Shown here: piece by piece, positions 1 to 12,470 of the stretch
How positions within the stretch are numbered: position 1 is the first letter of the stretch
Layout of the letters: every line of letters starts with the position of its first letter
From: Lantana camara
Lineage: Eukaryota > Streptophyta > Magnoliopsida > Lamiales > Verbenaceae
Reading direction: 5' to 3'
Assembly: GCA_037501455.1 (NCBI GenBank)
Contig: CM074859.1
Span: 91,160,894 to 91,224,893, forward strand
Length of the DNA stretch: 64,000 nt
The notes under the pieces: generated by a model
The model's input: the letters and a program-made list of their open reading frames with translations, nothing else
Database searches by the model: none
Told to the model about the DNA's origin: nothing
Position numbers and translations under genes: made by a program

Positions 1-486
1 TTGAACGCTTGATCCATTCCCAACCTGCAAGACGCATTCTCCTTCTTCAAGCTGTCGGACCTCATTTAGCATCTGTACATCATTACAGATATGAGCTCCA
101 CAACCGGTATCAAGTACCTAAGAATTAGAATCAATAGATAGATTTACTTCAATAAGAAACACACCTTTCTTTAGAGTGTCGTTGTACTCTTGGCAGTTCC
201 TCTTCCAATGCCCTTTCTTGCCACAATGATGGCAAACGTCCTCTGTCTGATCTTTTCTCTTCTTGGCCTTTCTCTTTTTAATCCCTCCATCGGGTTTAAG
301 AGATCTCTTCTTCTTGGGAACTTTCTTCCCTTTGCCTTTAGAAGGCCTAGAAGAGGAAGTGAGCATCATTACTTTGCGATCCTCCTTGATCGTGTCTTCA
401 GTAGTCACAAGTTGACTAATCAGCTCAGCTACAATAGCATGAGGATGATTTATATTGAAGTTTAGCACGAAAGGATTGAATGATGG
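1..486 (-). pseudogene. Copia A gag, 3' part with zinc knuckle and start of protease (broken)
   Basis: This is the downstream part of a Ty1/copia Gag read on the minus strand. The frame matches the intact copia protein at 52250-56170: a FNPFVLNFN-type gag segment, a Lys-rich stretch, then a CX2CX4HX4C nucleocapsid knuckle at 234-193 (CHHCGKKGHWKRNC). At 120-118 the Trp codon just before the protease Asp-Thr-Gly is a TAG stop, so Pol could not be made. The 5' half of the gene lies at 7137-7631; the split is caused by the gypsy insertion at 487-7131, and the two halves share the target duplication GATGG. The element continues past the left edge of the window. It is a dead copy, diverged from copia C. 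Confidence 0.9.
482..486. repeat. Target site duplication GATGG, left copy
   Basis: GATGG directly precedes the gypsy LTR start TGTAACACCCC and is repeated at 7132-7136 after the element end GGGGTGTTACA. It shows that 487-7131 inserted as one unit into the copia A gag. Confidence 0.9.
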
Positions 487-1285
487 TGTAACACCCCGCA
501 TTTTCGGAGCAAGATACGATGTTATTTTCGTACGATTAGAACATTATTTATTCAACCTTGCACGTAATTGAATTGATTTATTAACTTCTTAATTGTTTAT
601 TTGACTCAATTGCATACTTATGAAAATAAGTGGACTTAATTGAAATAAGTGTTTAATAACTATTTGCTCTTTAATTTGAATTATGTGGGTTAATTTGTAG
701 TTTTATAAAGTTAAAGACTTGATTGAACTTTGTCTAATTGTTTGGGACTCGCTTCCTAGTTTATTAATTTCGATGTTGGGCTTAATTGGACCTTATCTTT
801 AAGTCTGGGTGCTGCTTTTATAATTATCAAATCTCTAATTGGACTTAATTGATCTTTTTGGAAACTGGAGGATTGAATCGCACCACTTAAATTCTCGAAG
901 GACTAAATTGCAATTTCGAAAGAAATTGTCTTCTAATACACCGAAACCCTAGCAGCTTTCTTTATTTCTTCTTTCTCCCTTTCGGCTTGGAGCAGCAGCA
1001 GCGCAACAGTTGTTGTGCCAACCCCCACAGCCTGCAACGCCTTCTTCTCCGGCGAACTCCGCCGCCATCCACCACCGCTACCATCTCTTTCTCCCTCGTT
1101 CAGCAGCGGCGCAACTTTTCTCCACCGAACTGCCGCCGCGACTCAGCCGTCCACCACCATAACCTCCGCTGTCATCTCGCCACCATCCACCGCCCTCAAT
1201 CTTCCCTCTCGTCCCAGATCTGGAAAGGGTCAGACTCTAAGGCTGCCACCACTCCAGCCGCGAAAACCAAGAGCCATTATCGCCT
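487..1285 (+). repeat. Gypsy 5' LTR, truncated
   Basis: Aligns to 3108-3905 with scattered substitutions, then similarity stops at about 1285 inside the LTR. The missing 3.2 kb of LTR and the primer binding site were lost by deletion. Confidence 0.88.
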
Positions 1286-2384
1286 TGATGATTCATTTAT
1301 TTGGGAGTAGTCACCTTGTTGATGGAAACGAGTTAATGTAGAAGAATCCAATCAAATAAGATCCGATCAAGTTCAAGAGATGTGGATAGGTAACCATGTT
1401 ACTTAAGCAACAAGCTACAAACCATCGGTGAGTGTTGAAGGTTTTGGTGCCGTTTAGAGTTAACAAACGACAAGAGAAGATTGGTTGTTAGCTCTTTGGG
1501 TGTTTCTTGAAGATGAGATGGAAGACACTGTTGAGGTGGGAATAGAACACTTAGATGCCGAAAGACTTCATCCAAGTTTCAGGATCATATACCATGGATT
1601 GCTTTGGGAAGTGCTTAGCACCACGATCATCCAACGAAACTCTGAGGTAAATATCTGATTGACAAACGAATCATGGACAACTCCTTGAAGATGAGCAGAC
1701 TAAGATTTAACACAAAAAAAAATGAGAAATTCTTGGGAGAAACTGAGGATGATTCTAGTTGAGCAAAGATTACGGTCTAGTAAGGGGTTTGGTGATAAAC
1801 GAGCTTTGCTGAGTTACCACTCTATGAAAAGATTTAAGACAAGAAGTTCAGATGACGAAGATCGCATCATTATCGGCTTAATCAACTCCTACCATTTCGT
1901 CTCAACTTCCTGTCAAGTGTTTGACACTACGGTGATCGGTACGCCAAACATTCATGGCATTTGCATACATGCATCGCTTAAGTATTCTTATCTTATTTTG
2001 TTGGATGTGTGTGATGATTGTCGTTGTGCTGATTGTGATAACGTGGCTACCTGATCTATCATTGATAACCTGGAATATCTGTTTTGGTGGACTATTGCTG
2101 AAATGAATAAGTGACGTGTTTATGTGGATTAAGCATGTCTATGTGATTTAAAACTCCCTTGATTGCTCACTAACCTCGCATATAACATACATACATACTG
2201 TAACCTTGTTTTACAGGGATTCCATCGCGATATCCCCCTTGAGTTGAGGTATAAGCGTTGAATCTATACTCAAGGGATACCGATATCAGTTGTGTAAGGT
2301 ACACCAAACATGCACCGCATACCTTTCAATAAGTGTTACTCTGATTTGCGTATGTATGAACGTTGATCTGTGGATTTATATGCC

Positions 2385-2795
2385 AGAGAGACCTTAGGTT
2401 CCCTCTTTTACATGCTTGGGAGATGTTCATTCTCTCAATTTATGTGTTAGAGAGTCGCATAATTCTCTACTTATGTGATAGAAAGATGCTGGATTATTTC
2501 TAAGCTTTGTGCACGAGAGATGTTGGATTCTCTTGTACTTAGGTATTCGGGAGATGCTGGATTCTCTTGAATTTAGGGGTTTGAGAAATGTTGGAATTTC
2601 TTGAACTAGAATGTTGGAAGATGCTGGAATCTGTCCGACTTAGGCTGAGAGACGGGGTTCTCTCAATTGTCTGCTCGAGAGGCGGGGGTCTCTCTTATGT
2701 GATCGAGAGACGGGGTTCTCTCGCTTTCTGTGTTCGAGAGACGGGGTTCTCTCACCTTTTATGCTGAGAGATGGGATTCTCTCTTGTTTGTTGAG
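2385..2795 (+). repeat. Tandem array of about 13 hairpin-forming 30-bp units
   Basis: Units of about 28-34 bp each contain GAGAGA, a 5-8 base spacer such as CGGGGT, then TCTCTC. Units towards the right are best preserved (GAGAGACGGGGTTCTCTC at about 2705, 2735 and nearby); those to the left are degenerate. Each unit is an imperfect palindrome able to form a stem of about 6 bp. Confidence 0.8.
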
Positions 2796-3094
2796 GTTGC
2801 GCTACGCGTTGTCCTGACTACGGTCTGCAGTGACGAGTTTGCGACGCCATCGAAGTTGAGTGCAGTGACAATTATTCGTCTTATGGGAATGATGAACAAC
2901 TTGATGAAAGCAATGGTCCAGTACTCGAATGGACCCCAATGGCAACGAGACATCGCGAGGAAGGTTCAGTAAAGACAATGAGAGTAAACTTCACAACGGA
3001 GGCTAAGTTTTACGTAACTCTTCGAGAAGGGTTATGACACTATCACTCGAAGCTTTTCCAGCTCAGCAGTGGAACCTGGGGACCAGGTTCTCTT

Positions 3095-3107
3095 AAGGGG
3101 GGAAGGT
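3095..3107 (+). other. Polypurine tract of the gypsy element
   Basis: AAGGGGGGAAGGT lies directly before the 3' LTR start TGTAACACCCC, the position used to prime plus-strand DNA synthesis. It fixes the element's orientation as plus. Confidence 0.85.
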
Positions 3108-5169
3108 TGTAACACCCCGCATTTTCGGAGCAAGATACGATGTCGTTTTCGTACGATTAGAACGTTATTTATTCAACCTTGCACGTAATTGAATTGATTT
3201 ATTAACTTCTTAATTGTTTATTTGACTCAATTGCATACTTATGAAAATAAGTGGACTAAATTGAAATAAGTGTTTAATAACTATTTGCTCTTTAATTTGA
3301 ATTATGTGGGTTAATTTGTAGTTTTATAAAGTTCAAGACTTGATTGAACTTTGTCTAATTGTTTGGGACTCGCTTCCTAGTTTATTAATTTCGATGTTGG
3401 GCTTAATTGGACCTTATCTTTAAGTCTGGGGGCTGCTTTTATAATTATCAAATCTCTAATTGGACTTAATTGATCTTTTTGGAAACTGGAGGATTGAATC
3501 GCACCACTTAAATTCTCGAAGGACTAAATTGCAATTTCGAAAGAAATGGTCTTCTAATACACCGAAACCCTAGCAGCTTTCTTGATTTCTTCTTCCTCCC
3601 TTTCGGCTTGGAGCAGCAGCAGTGCAGCAGTTGCTGTGCCAACCCCCACCGCCTGCAACGCCTTCTTCTACGACGAACTCCGCCGCCATCCACCACCGCT
3701 ACCATCTCTTTCTCCCTCGTTCAGTAGCGGCGCAACTTTTCTCCACCTTACTGCCGCCGTGACTCAGCCGTCCACCACCATAACCTCCGCTGTCATCTCG
3801 CCACCATCCACCGCCCTCAATCTTCCCTCTCGTCCCAGATCTGGAAAGGGGCAGACTCTAAGGCCGCCACCACTCCAGCCGCGAAAACCAAGAGCCATTA
3901 TCGCCTCCAGTCTCTCCGCCAAGAAAGGAACCCAGCAGCGCAGCACATTCCTCACATTCTTCATTTCTTCTTCTTTCCCCTTCGTCTTCAACAAGCTGCA
4001 GCACCGGCGTCAGCTTTCCCACCGCGAAGCCGCCGCCAAGCACCACCATTCTCTCTCTCGCCACCTGCCCAATAAAGGAGGCCTACACTCCGCCACTGTG
4101 AAGCTGCTGCTGGTGTCTCAGCCAGTTCTGCTTCGACAACCAACCCACCACCGCCATCGTTCTGAAATCTCAACCCTCGCTCAGATTTGAACAGGGGCAA
4201 AAGCCTTACACTTGATCCCACCATTTCACAACTGCCTCTCTGCCCCAATTTCGGCCTGCAAACCACCACCTCGTCTCTCCTGACACCTCCATCTCCGGTG
4301 AGCCGCAACCTTACTCTAGCTAAGGAAGGAATCAAGTAGCGGAAGCAGCTGCTTCCAGACAACCATAGCTCCGTGACCACCGAGGACTTCCCTTCTCACC
4401 TCCGCCGGGACTTTCTGCCACCGTTGTTTCGGCCATCGTCCTCCCCAGCTGCTCCTTTTGCAGAATTGTAAATCTCTCCTTCCCCAGCTGAATGTTTGCA
4501 TAATTGGTTTTTAAATGTATAACTGTAAATTGAGGGCTTGAACTGTAAGAGTAAATGTTGTTTACGCGTATTATGAATCAGATTAGATTATTTACGTGGT
4601 ATGTTGGATTTAGTAGATTAGTTTGTTAATTTGGTTCTTGATGATCGAGAAAGAATTTTGAGCAATCCGAATGATGTTACAAGCCCATTTCCTTCTTTTA
4701 TTTCTCCCGCATTTAATTGGGTTGTTATGCGAATTATAATTTTGTGATTGTATTTCTGGTAAGAATTATACAGTATACATGAATTGCTACTGTTCAGCGT
4801 GTTTAAATATGAATTAGTTAAATAAGCAATTGGAGCCGACCTGCTTAATTAGTTGATTGCCATAAATTTTACTATATGAAATACCTGTTGTAATAATAAA
4901 ATTCTAACTATGATTGAATTCTCGTTTTGACTAATCAGTGTTGGGCTGGTTTGAGAGTTTAACTTGTTTATTTATAAATTGTTGCTATTGGAAATTGGAA
5001 ACTTCGTAAAAGCACTTTTGTCAAACTAATAATGTAATTCATAATCTTAATATAAAATACATATGCTGAATTTAAATTATTAGTAATTGGAATTTGACCC
5101 CTGGACCCTAACTCTGGTTGTTTAGAATTAATTAATTTAGCTTATTAATCGTCAGGATGCAAGTGTGCT

Positions 5170-5234
<65 letters not shown>

Positions 5235-7131
5235 TTATTTATATATTTATATGTGCTCTTGTGTTATGTATATAGTGTATATATTAGGTAAGTATGTCAT
5301 TGGTGTTTAACTCTTTAAAGTACATGTATTTATTTTATATCTTTGAGTAGCATTAGTTTTAAATAAAAGTTAGTTGTTTTAATTTAAATTCCTCGTGTGA
5401 TTCTTGTAATTTAATTTAACTCATTGATAATTAAACTATATGTTATGTTATGACTTCATTTGCAATCTTTGATGATAGTACTACATTAAATTGAATGAAT
5501 TCATGTGAATACTTGTCATTTTCGTGTTTGCTTAATCCGTTTGAGTTGCCTTATGAGTTATATGCTATGATACGACTCTAATTGCATTTCCAAACTTTAA
5601 ATACCTCATTTAATTGCATGATTTGAATGGATACTTGGATTATGCTATGTGGCTTACTTGATAGTCATCATTCCATAATGCATACCACTCATGCTTATGC
5701 TCGTCGTGCGTCTTAGTTGGTTCATATAGAGTCTAAGTCTGGGTTTCTGTATGTCTTGTCACAGAGTTTGGTGGTGCCAGTGGGCCCGAGGTTTAGAGTG
5801 TTTGGCCCTTCACACTCTCAGACTCTACTTGCACAAGGTGAGGTTTAGGATTTTGTATAGTTATGCGACCTATGGCCTTAATATGCTGATTTCAACCCCT
5901 GCATGCGAGTATATCTAATATATACGTACGTGTTGAATATGATATGTTTATGACCTTGTGAAATAACTCTGTTTTGGAAAATTAGATATGAAAGCATATG
6001 TAAGCTGTTTTGAAAAGTATGTTACGTTATGTTTCTGTAGCGAGTTGGCCATGAAATATTGGCATCTGTATGTATGTATGTATGTATGTGGATCCGAGGA
6101 ACTATGGGTAAGGAGCCCCCGGGACGGTTAGGGTCGTCGGGGATATACCTGTGCGTAGTTCCATTTGAGATATCTTCACGCGACCCGTGCTATAGGGAAG
6201 GTGTGGTATCTTGAGCCTTCGGCTAAGGCCGGGGAGGATTCTTGTGGGTTCGCTACCCCTTGAGGGTATGTATGTTCTGGATGGTTTGGGGACGGCACAT
6301 CCCCTCCATCATTGGTGTGACGGTTGGATTGATTTTGTATTTTATGTTCTGATATGATTCTAAGGAGTAAAGGTTGGAAGCTCGTACTCGCCGAGCATGT
6401 GATGTGTTCTGTCTGGGAATCATGAATCGAGATAGAGTTTCTGAAATGTTTTCTAAAGCTTATATATCTATCTTTTGGGTACTTTTGGAAATGTCTTTGG
6501 TTTGCAACACCTATCTCCGGTTCATGAGTCCACCCTTCTGATATATGTTGTGCTCTATATATATACTTTGGGTGTGCGTTAGCCCCCTCACTCAGTCAGT
6601 TGACTGACACCTCATTTTATCTTTTAGTTTGCAGGATTCTTTTGGCTTGAGCTAGGCGGAAGTGAGTCTTCGGAGTCACACTTGTCAGTCTAGTAGGTGT
6701 TAGGATGCATTTGTCGCATACTTTACTTATGTTATGTATTTATGTTTCACACTTGCAGATTATTTTTATGTTCTACTTAGACCTAAACCCGTGTGGGGTT
6801 AGTAAGCTAGTATTTCGATGTTATTAGATATTGATGATACTTATGCTGTTTATTTATGTTGGATTATGAATTAAACATTCGGGATTAGGTATTTATGCTA
6901 GTTGAACCCGTCACCTGCTTTGCATGTTTTGTTTTAAATGCTTCCGCTATCTATTGTTGTTGGTTTTAATTGCTTCCGCACTCTGAGTTTGTCAAGTTAG
7001 ATCCGCCTTGCCTAGGGCGTGAGTTGGTCTCCCGTTCGCTATGATTCGGATTCGGGCATGAACTTTCTATTTCATGACCGGGTCGGGGTCCTAGTGCGGG
7101 AGATGTGGCATCCTCCATTTGGGGTGTTACA
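3108..7131 (+). repeat. Gypsy 3' LTR, complete, about 4.0 kb
   Basis: Begins TGTAACACCCC after the polypurine tract and ends GGGGTGTTACA before GATGG. Its first 800 bp repeat 487-1285. The segment 3590-4460 is rich in CCACC/GCCGCC-like sequence that stays open in several frames, but no real protein family is visible. A TA microsatellite sits at 5175-5230 and a TATG tetranucleotide run at about 6070-6090. Confidence 0.88.
5175..5230. repeat. (TA)n microsatellite
   Basis: About 28 uninterrupted TA dinucleotides inside the gypsy 3' LTR. Confidence 0.95.
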
Positions 7132-7136
7132 GATGG

Positions 7137-7631
7137 TGGAAGCGATGCGAGCAACAAATCCACAATGAGTTCTTCACTCAGTGACATTGCCATGGAGGCC
7201 AGTTTCTCATTCAAAGCAAGAAACTTGAGACCGTGCTCATGGACACTTGTACCTTCTTTCAATCTGAGATGAAAGAGCTTCTTAGAGGTGTTGAACCTTA
7301 GAACACGCTCTTTGGGGCGATACAATTGCTCGAGATGGTCATAAATCTCCCAAGCGTTTTCCATTGAATCGTGTTGCCTTTCCATGTCCAGAGACATGTT
7401 GGCCAACATGAAGCAACGGGATTGAAGATTATCTTCAGACCATTTCGCAATCACCTCTCTTTCGGCCCGAGTCGGAGCCTTGCCTTCAGCGACAGGCTGT
7501 CCCTCGAAGAAAACACATCTTCTCTTTTCAAAATCTAAAACTATCTTTAGATTCCGAAGCCAACCAGAGTAATTAGGCCCCGTCAACTTGTTTGATTCGA
7601 GGATGGATACCAAAGGGTTTTTGGTTGCCAT
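7137..7631 (-). pseudogene. Copia A gag, 5' part
   Basis: The minus-strand ATG at 7631 begins MATKNPLVSILESNKLTGPN, the same start as the intact copia Gag-Pol at 52250. The segment covers the gag helical domain, including the ERQHDSMENAWEIYDHLEQLY block and the LFHLRLKEGTSVHEHGLKFL block, and is open until the gypsy insertion at 7136. The remainder of gag is at 486-1. Many residues differ from copia C, so copia A is a separate, older branch of the family. Confidence 0.9.
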
Positions 7632-8447
7632 TTCAATTGTAGAGAATCACAGGACTACAACCTAAATGGAAAAATAGAGAAATCACGAGCATGCTGAATA
7701 ATAACGATTACATATTATCGAGGTCTTTAGAAATATGTTCTCCCACTGTTTTTAGAAAGTCTAGAAATCCCAACGACTTCAGAAGAAACTTATTTTTCGA
7801 ATGGGTACTAGGATCCCAAGCATTCTTAGTTTTGGACCCACGACTCGTGAGACATCCAAAGGTCTAAGAATCTTTAGGTGGGTACGAATTGCCGATTCCA
7901 TCTCCATGGAATTCCTAGTAATATTTTAGCATCACTAATCTTTCAATCATGGACCCACGACTCGTGAGACATCCATATCTACTTTAGTGTTGAGCAGGAC
8001 CCATCAATCATAAGATCTCAACCAAACTTAGTCCGGAACGACCCACGACTCGTGAGACATCGTCCATTCTAAAATGGTCAATAAATATTAATTATTTTAA
8101 AATAATTAATTAGGGAATTGAGTTAATAAGATACACTAATTACCCCACGACTCGTGAGACAACAATTAGTTTCACTTATTAAGTCCTAAATCCTATTGAT
8201 GGAATGCTAGGAATTTTATTACCGTGACAAAACACCTATTCATTCGAATTTCGCTCAATATTTAAGTGGGATTTTCGAATGACCTCACCAACATATAATG
8301 TTATCCAAATTTTAATTGTCTTGTTTAATGCAGTTTCACATAAAGTGCATCACAGAAGCAATTAGCAGATAATATGTCCTAGCATGATACTGATTATGAG
8401 ATGATTATGGGTATCCTATCTTATATGTGATTATGGAAGTCACTCCA
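7632..8447 (-). other. Copia A 5' leader, gag-proximal part, with four repeated motifs
   Basis: Untranslated leader of copia A, similar throughout to 51430-52249 of copia C. It contains four copies of a CACGACTCGTG palindrome-like motif, at about 7835-7858, 7951-7974, 8039-8062 and 8143-8162. On the sense strand each reads GTCTCACGAGTCGTGGGT. The leader is interrupted at 8447 by the gypsy LTR and resumes at 18533. Confidence 0.85.
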
Positions 8448-9092
8448 TGTAGCACCCGAAGCGCAAGGTGCCACATCCCCTGCACTATAGCTCAATCCAC
8501 ATATGAAACGGGCAATCCATACATGAACTAAGCTATAGCGAATGGGAGACAAAACAAAATGACAAACTAGCTAGGCGGGACTAACCGCAAACCAATTACC
8601 ACAACGCATAAGAAAATTAAATAAAGTGGAAACATAATAAGTTCAATATCAAATACCAAATATCAAAAACATACTATCTCTAACTATATTCATATATCAA
8701 TACATTATCATCTCCATAATATACAACATGTCACAACCGTAGATAACAATACATGAGAGTGTAGTGAGGTAGACTCGACACAAAGACAGGACACGACTCT
8801 AACTCCCGCCTAGCACGCACCTACAAAACACTGAAAGGTGGAGGCGTCAATCCATGGAAGACTGACTGAGGGGCATAATAGATATAAGCGCATATATCAT
8901 GCAAGTCATAATGTAACGCCCCAACGTTTCCGTATTCTAATATGACATATGTGTTTACTAATTTACGCGAATTAATTTGGCTATAAGTGTTTTCTATATT
9001 TAAATTTCATTATTTGATTGTTAAATATATGATTAATTGAAATATATGCAATATTTAAATTGGAATGTATACGATTATTTGAACCACTTGTG

Positions 9093-11050
9093 TGTTGGAA
9101 AAAACGAATCAGAAAGCAGCAGAATTTAAAAAAAATTTCCAACAAAAGGATCTTGGACTCGCAATCGTGTAACCAAATTCGTAGGGATTAGAAACTTACT
9201 TTCTTAATTGTCTTTCTTGAAGCGTTTCAAGCCACCCAAGAACGCTCTTCTCGCGGCTTGATCCCCTCTCCTTGGTAAAGCTCGAATCTTCAAACTTCTT
9301 ACTTGAAGTTCTCTAGAGATAGTCCACCAACTTGATCACAATCTAACTAGTAAGGATGCTAGTTCTCTAGTTAGTGTTTAGGCTTAACCTAGGGTTTATT
9401 TGATCTTGGAGAAAGGATGGTGTTCAACACATGAACCAAAAGAAGATCATCAATTAGCCTCAAGGGGAGCTCAAGCTCCCCTATATATAGGAGAAAGGGT
9501 TGGCCGAAAATCCTAGTCCTTATGGGCTAGGGTTTTGGTCTCTCTCTCCTATTACTTGACCATCAAGTATTTTCCAACTTTGACTTTGAATTCTAATTCA
9601 AGTCAACTTTTAAAGAGAGCTAAAAATATCCAAACTATTTTTGGATAATTTTATACTTTATTTAGTTAAAATAAATAACTTATTTTATCTAATTAATTAA
9701 TTCATAATTAATTAACTAGATTATTTTTCTCCAAAATAAGACTTTCTTTTTAATTCAAAATTAAACCAAAGTCTATTAAATAATTAACAAATTAATTATT
9801 TAATATATATATATATATACAATATATATATTTACACGTGTGGGACACGTGTCGCAATGACACGTGTCACTCACGTGACCCACACGTGTGGTTTCACACG
9901 TGTGGAACCCTCTAGGCCCGATTAACTCGTTTAATCATTTTTAAGCCTCAACTCATGTAACCAAGTTGTTGTGTGTGACCCTCTAGGTTCTCAATTCAAT
10001 TAGCAGTGACCCTAATTAATTAATTCACTAATTAATTAATCAGTCCATAGATTAAACGACCATAGTCTAGCAACAGGTGTTTAACCCCTAGCTGAATTGG
10101 AATGTTCGGATTCGACAGAACCTTTAAGTCATTGATTCATGTGAGATACAATCCTCCTACTTACTATCTCTCAACCAAGACCTAGGGCAAGGGAATAATC
10201 AGAACCCTAATAATCCGGTCTTAAAGCTAAGTGCATTTCATATCCATTTGATCTCAATCCAAGAAACCCTTTTCTTGATGTCTTGATCTACTGCCTTGGC
10301 CAAGGACTCCATATGGCATATGAATGACTTACACAATAAGAGATCACCTTGCAAATGCAAGTGTAGGTCCTTTCTTGATTCTCATTCACTTTCATGAATC
10401 ACTTGTGCAGCCCCAGCATAAGCCTTGAATCAGTTGTCTAAGGCGACACCCTTTAAAGCTTATACCTAAGACTACAGAGTTAACTCATAAAGTAACAAGG
10501 AACCTCAAGTCTAAGGATCAATTAATCACATCAATGACTCGTGAGATATTTCCTAATCTGGAAGTTTCCATTTCCTGAAATAGAAACTTCCTTTCCCATT
10601 TAGGAATGTTCTCACACGGGGCACCTCAGTGAACTTACTTATTAAAGTAAGCACCCTCATGTATCACGCACGTATCAACTATACACTTTGCACCTCCATG
10701 AAACAAGGTGGTCCTTCTTAAGGGCGTGATCCCACAAGCAAGCCTTAGAGGAGTCAGGTTGACACTCCCACTGTCTGTAAGACTCATCGGCTTGGAGTAT
10801 TTTACTAATCATGACTTATGTGATATAGGGGTCGTTTCATGAACCATTTCACCTAAATGGTAGAGTCTTAAAGTCATCAGGATTAGGGGAGTTCTCATAC
10901 ATGCACAACTAAAGTAAACGCATACCAAACAAGAGCATATAAAGAAGTGTTGCCTCAATTCGTTATTTCATTCAAAGATTGTCTGTGATTACAATAAGGA
11001 AAAGCACAAAGCGGATATACAATCGGCTTTCTAGGGCACTATTCCTAACA
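9093..11050 (-). mobile_element. Copia solo LTR, TSD TTGTG
   Basis: A 1958-bp copy of the LTR of copia C, in reverse orientation: it starts TGTTGGAAAA and ends TTCCTAACA, flanked by TTGTG at 9088-9092 and 11051-11055. No internal sequence is present, so it formed by LTR-LTR recombination. It keeps six CACGTG-type sites at 9833-9904 and a CTATATATAG TATA region near 9481. Confidence 0.93.
9833..9904 (-). promoter_or_regulatory. Six-copy CACGTG (G-box) cluster in the solo copia LTR
   Basis: Six CACGTG cores lie within 72 bp, most set in ACACGTGT or CACACGTGTG palindromes. The cluster matches that in the copia C LTRs and lies upstream of the LTR TATA box on the sense strand. CACGTG is the established core for plant bZIP and bHLH factors; activity here is inference. 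Confidence 0.75.
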
Positions 11051-12239
11051 TTGTGCATGAATAACTTATGTGTTCTCTAATTGCGCGTTTAAATTATTAT
11101 AATTACGTAATTATATGATTTAATTTTATTATTAATTGAATAAGAGAATTAATTGAATTAATTGAACTTGAATTTATATGCATTTTTGAACTATTTGCGC
11201 TTGTATGACTTGTTTGCTTGTCGTTTCTACGTTTATTGAATTCGAAATTTCATGGAAATTTAATATGTTGAAGATATGAGTGTCATGAATGTTTATGTAT
11301 GCTCATTTCATGTTTTCGGATTTGTTTGGTTGCGTTTTAAATTTATTTGGTATGATTGGAACCAAACCAGGGGCTAACGAGCACTTAGCGCACCCTTGGT
11401 TCCGTATGTGATATCTTGAGCTAGGGAACTCGAAATCGAGTTCCGTCAACTTCGTTGAACTCGTAACAAAAATTCGGGTTCGATGAACTTAGCCTCATAT
11501 TTTTACAAATTCATTTGAACCACCGAAATTTAACCGAAATATGAAACGGACTCCAAAACTGCCACATTTTACTAAAAGAGCCATATCTCATTCAAACCTT
11601 GACCAATTTAACCATGGTTTAAGCCCTTAGAACCCTAACCCAACCCCCTAACCTAGTCTTACTCTCCCAAACCGAACCAACCCTCACTCATACAAGAAAA
11701 GCTCAGCCAAACCCCTGCTCTCCAGAAAATCCCGTCACCATGCTCTAATTAGAGATTTCAAACTCAAATATCTTTTATCTTCCATCCAATCCACAATGTG
11801 AGTTTAGCGTTGTGATATACATTCAATATGTGTCATTTTAAGCCATGCATCCCTAATTTTAAGCTCATATTCTTGGAGTTTTGAAGACATACATGAATAG
11901 CTAGGTTTGAGCTAAATTCTTGATTACCTTGATTCTTTAGAGCTTTTGATTGATTGTAAGCTTGGAAATGATGGTCTTAACTCTCTCTTTTCATCTATGA
12001 TCATGTATTTTATGGTGGTTGAGAGTTTAAGGAGATACCACTAGTGAGTTTGGAAGAAAATTTCAGGAATTGATCACATAACTCTTCATCTCACGTTTGT
12101 TTACCTTGAGAGCATAATCAAGTGTTGTTTTAGTTTGGTTTTGATGTGTATTTGCTGCATTTATTTACCTGATCTTGTTGGTTGAGATTTGGCGTGGATT
12201 AACGCTCTGTTTTGTTGCGTTTTGCTCCAGAATTGAGTA

Positions 12240-12470
12240 GGTCGCAGACGCGATCGGACCAAGAACAATCTTGGTCGCGACTCGTGTGTGCGTGCATTGG
12301 TTGCTCTCTTTGGTCACGCCTGCGACTTGAATTTCATGCATTTCAGGTCGCCCCCACGACCTGAATTTAGCTTGCCCACGTATTCATGGATTAATTGTTC
12401 AAAAATCTGATTTTTGCATGGGTAGCGGCCGCTACCATTTCATGAAGGAAATGGGTCACGATCGCGACCC
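12240..12470 (+). repeat. Array of GGTCG/CGACC imperfect palindromes in gypsy LTR
   Basis: About six units such as GTCGCAGACGCGAT, TTGGTCGCGACT, GGTCGCCCCCACGACC, GTAGCGGCCGCTAC and GGGTCACGATCGCGACCC. It sits at the LTR position that holds GTGACAC/GTGTCAC units in the copy at 60916-63231. Confidence 0.65.

Larger units (their letters stand above)
1286..3107 (+). other. Internal remnant of the gypsy element, no intact gene
   Basis: Holds no recognisable retroviral domain. It includes the GAGAGA/TCTCTC repeat array (2385-2795) and ends in a short stretch before the polypurine tract that resembles the tail of a gypsy Pol reading frame (a GACCAGGTTCTCTTAAG-like end). An open stretch at 2730-2972 encodes about 80 residues, but its start overlaps the repeat array and it has no family resemblance I recognise. 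Treated as non-coding. Confidence 0.6.
487..7131 (+). mobile_element. Ty3/gypsy LTR retrotransposon remnant with 4-kb LTR, inserted in copia A gag
   Basis: The element starts TGTAACACCCC and ends GGGGTGTTACA, and is flanked by GATGG. It has a 5' LTR fragment (487-1285), a short internal remnant (1286-3107), a polypurine tract and a complete 3' LTR (3108-7131). No reverse transcriptase, integrase or protease can be recognised, so the element is non-autonomous through deletion of the 3' part of the 5' LTR and nearly all of gag-pol. The terminal TGTAACACCCC and multi-kilobase LTRs resemble Tekay/Del chromoviruses, but lineage assignment is inference because no pol domain remains. By eye the two LTR copies differ by roughly 2 percent over their shared 800 bp, so this is older than copia C. 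Confidence 0.88.

Noticed and set aside
1722..2054. A 110-codon frame in the gypsy internal remnant
   Set aside because: No domain recognised, no similarity to gypsy proteins visible, and its surroundings are deleted and repetitive.
3582..4190. A 202-codon Ser/Pro/His-rich frame in the gypsy 3' LTR
   Set aside because: Lies wholly in the LTR, and the matching part of the other LTR copy is not conserved as coding; compositional open frame.
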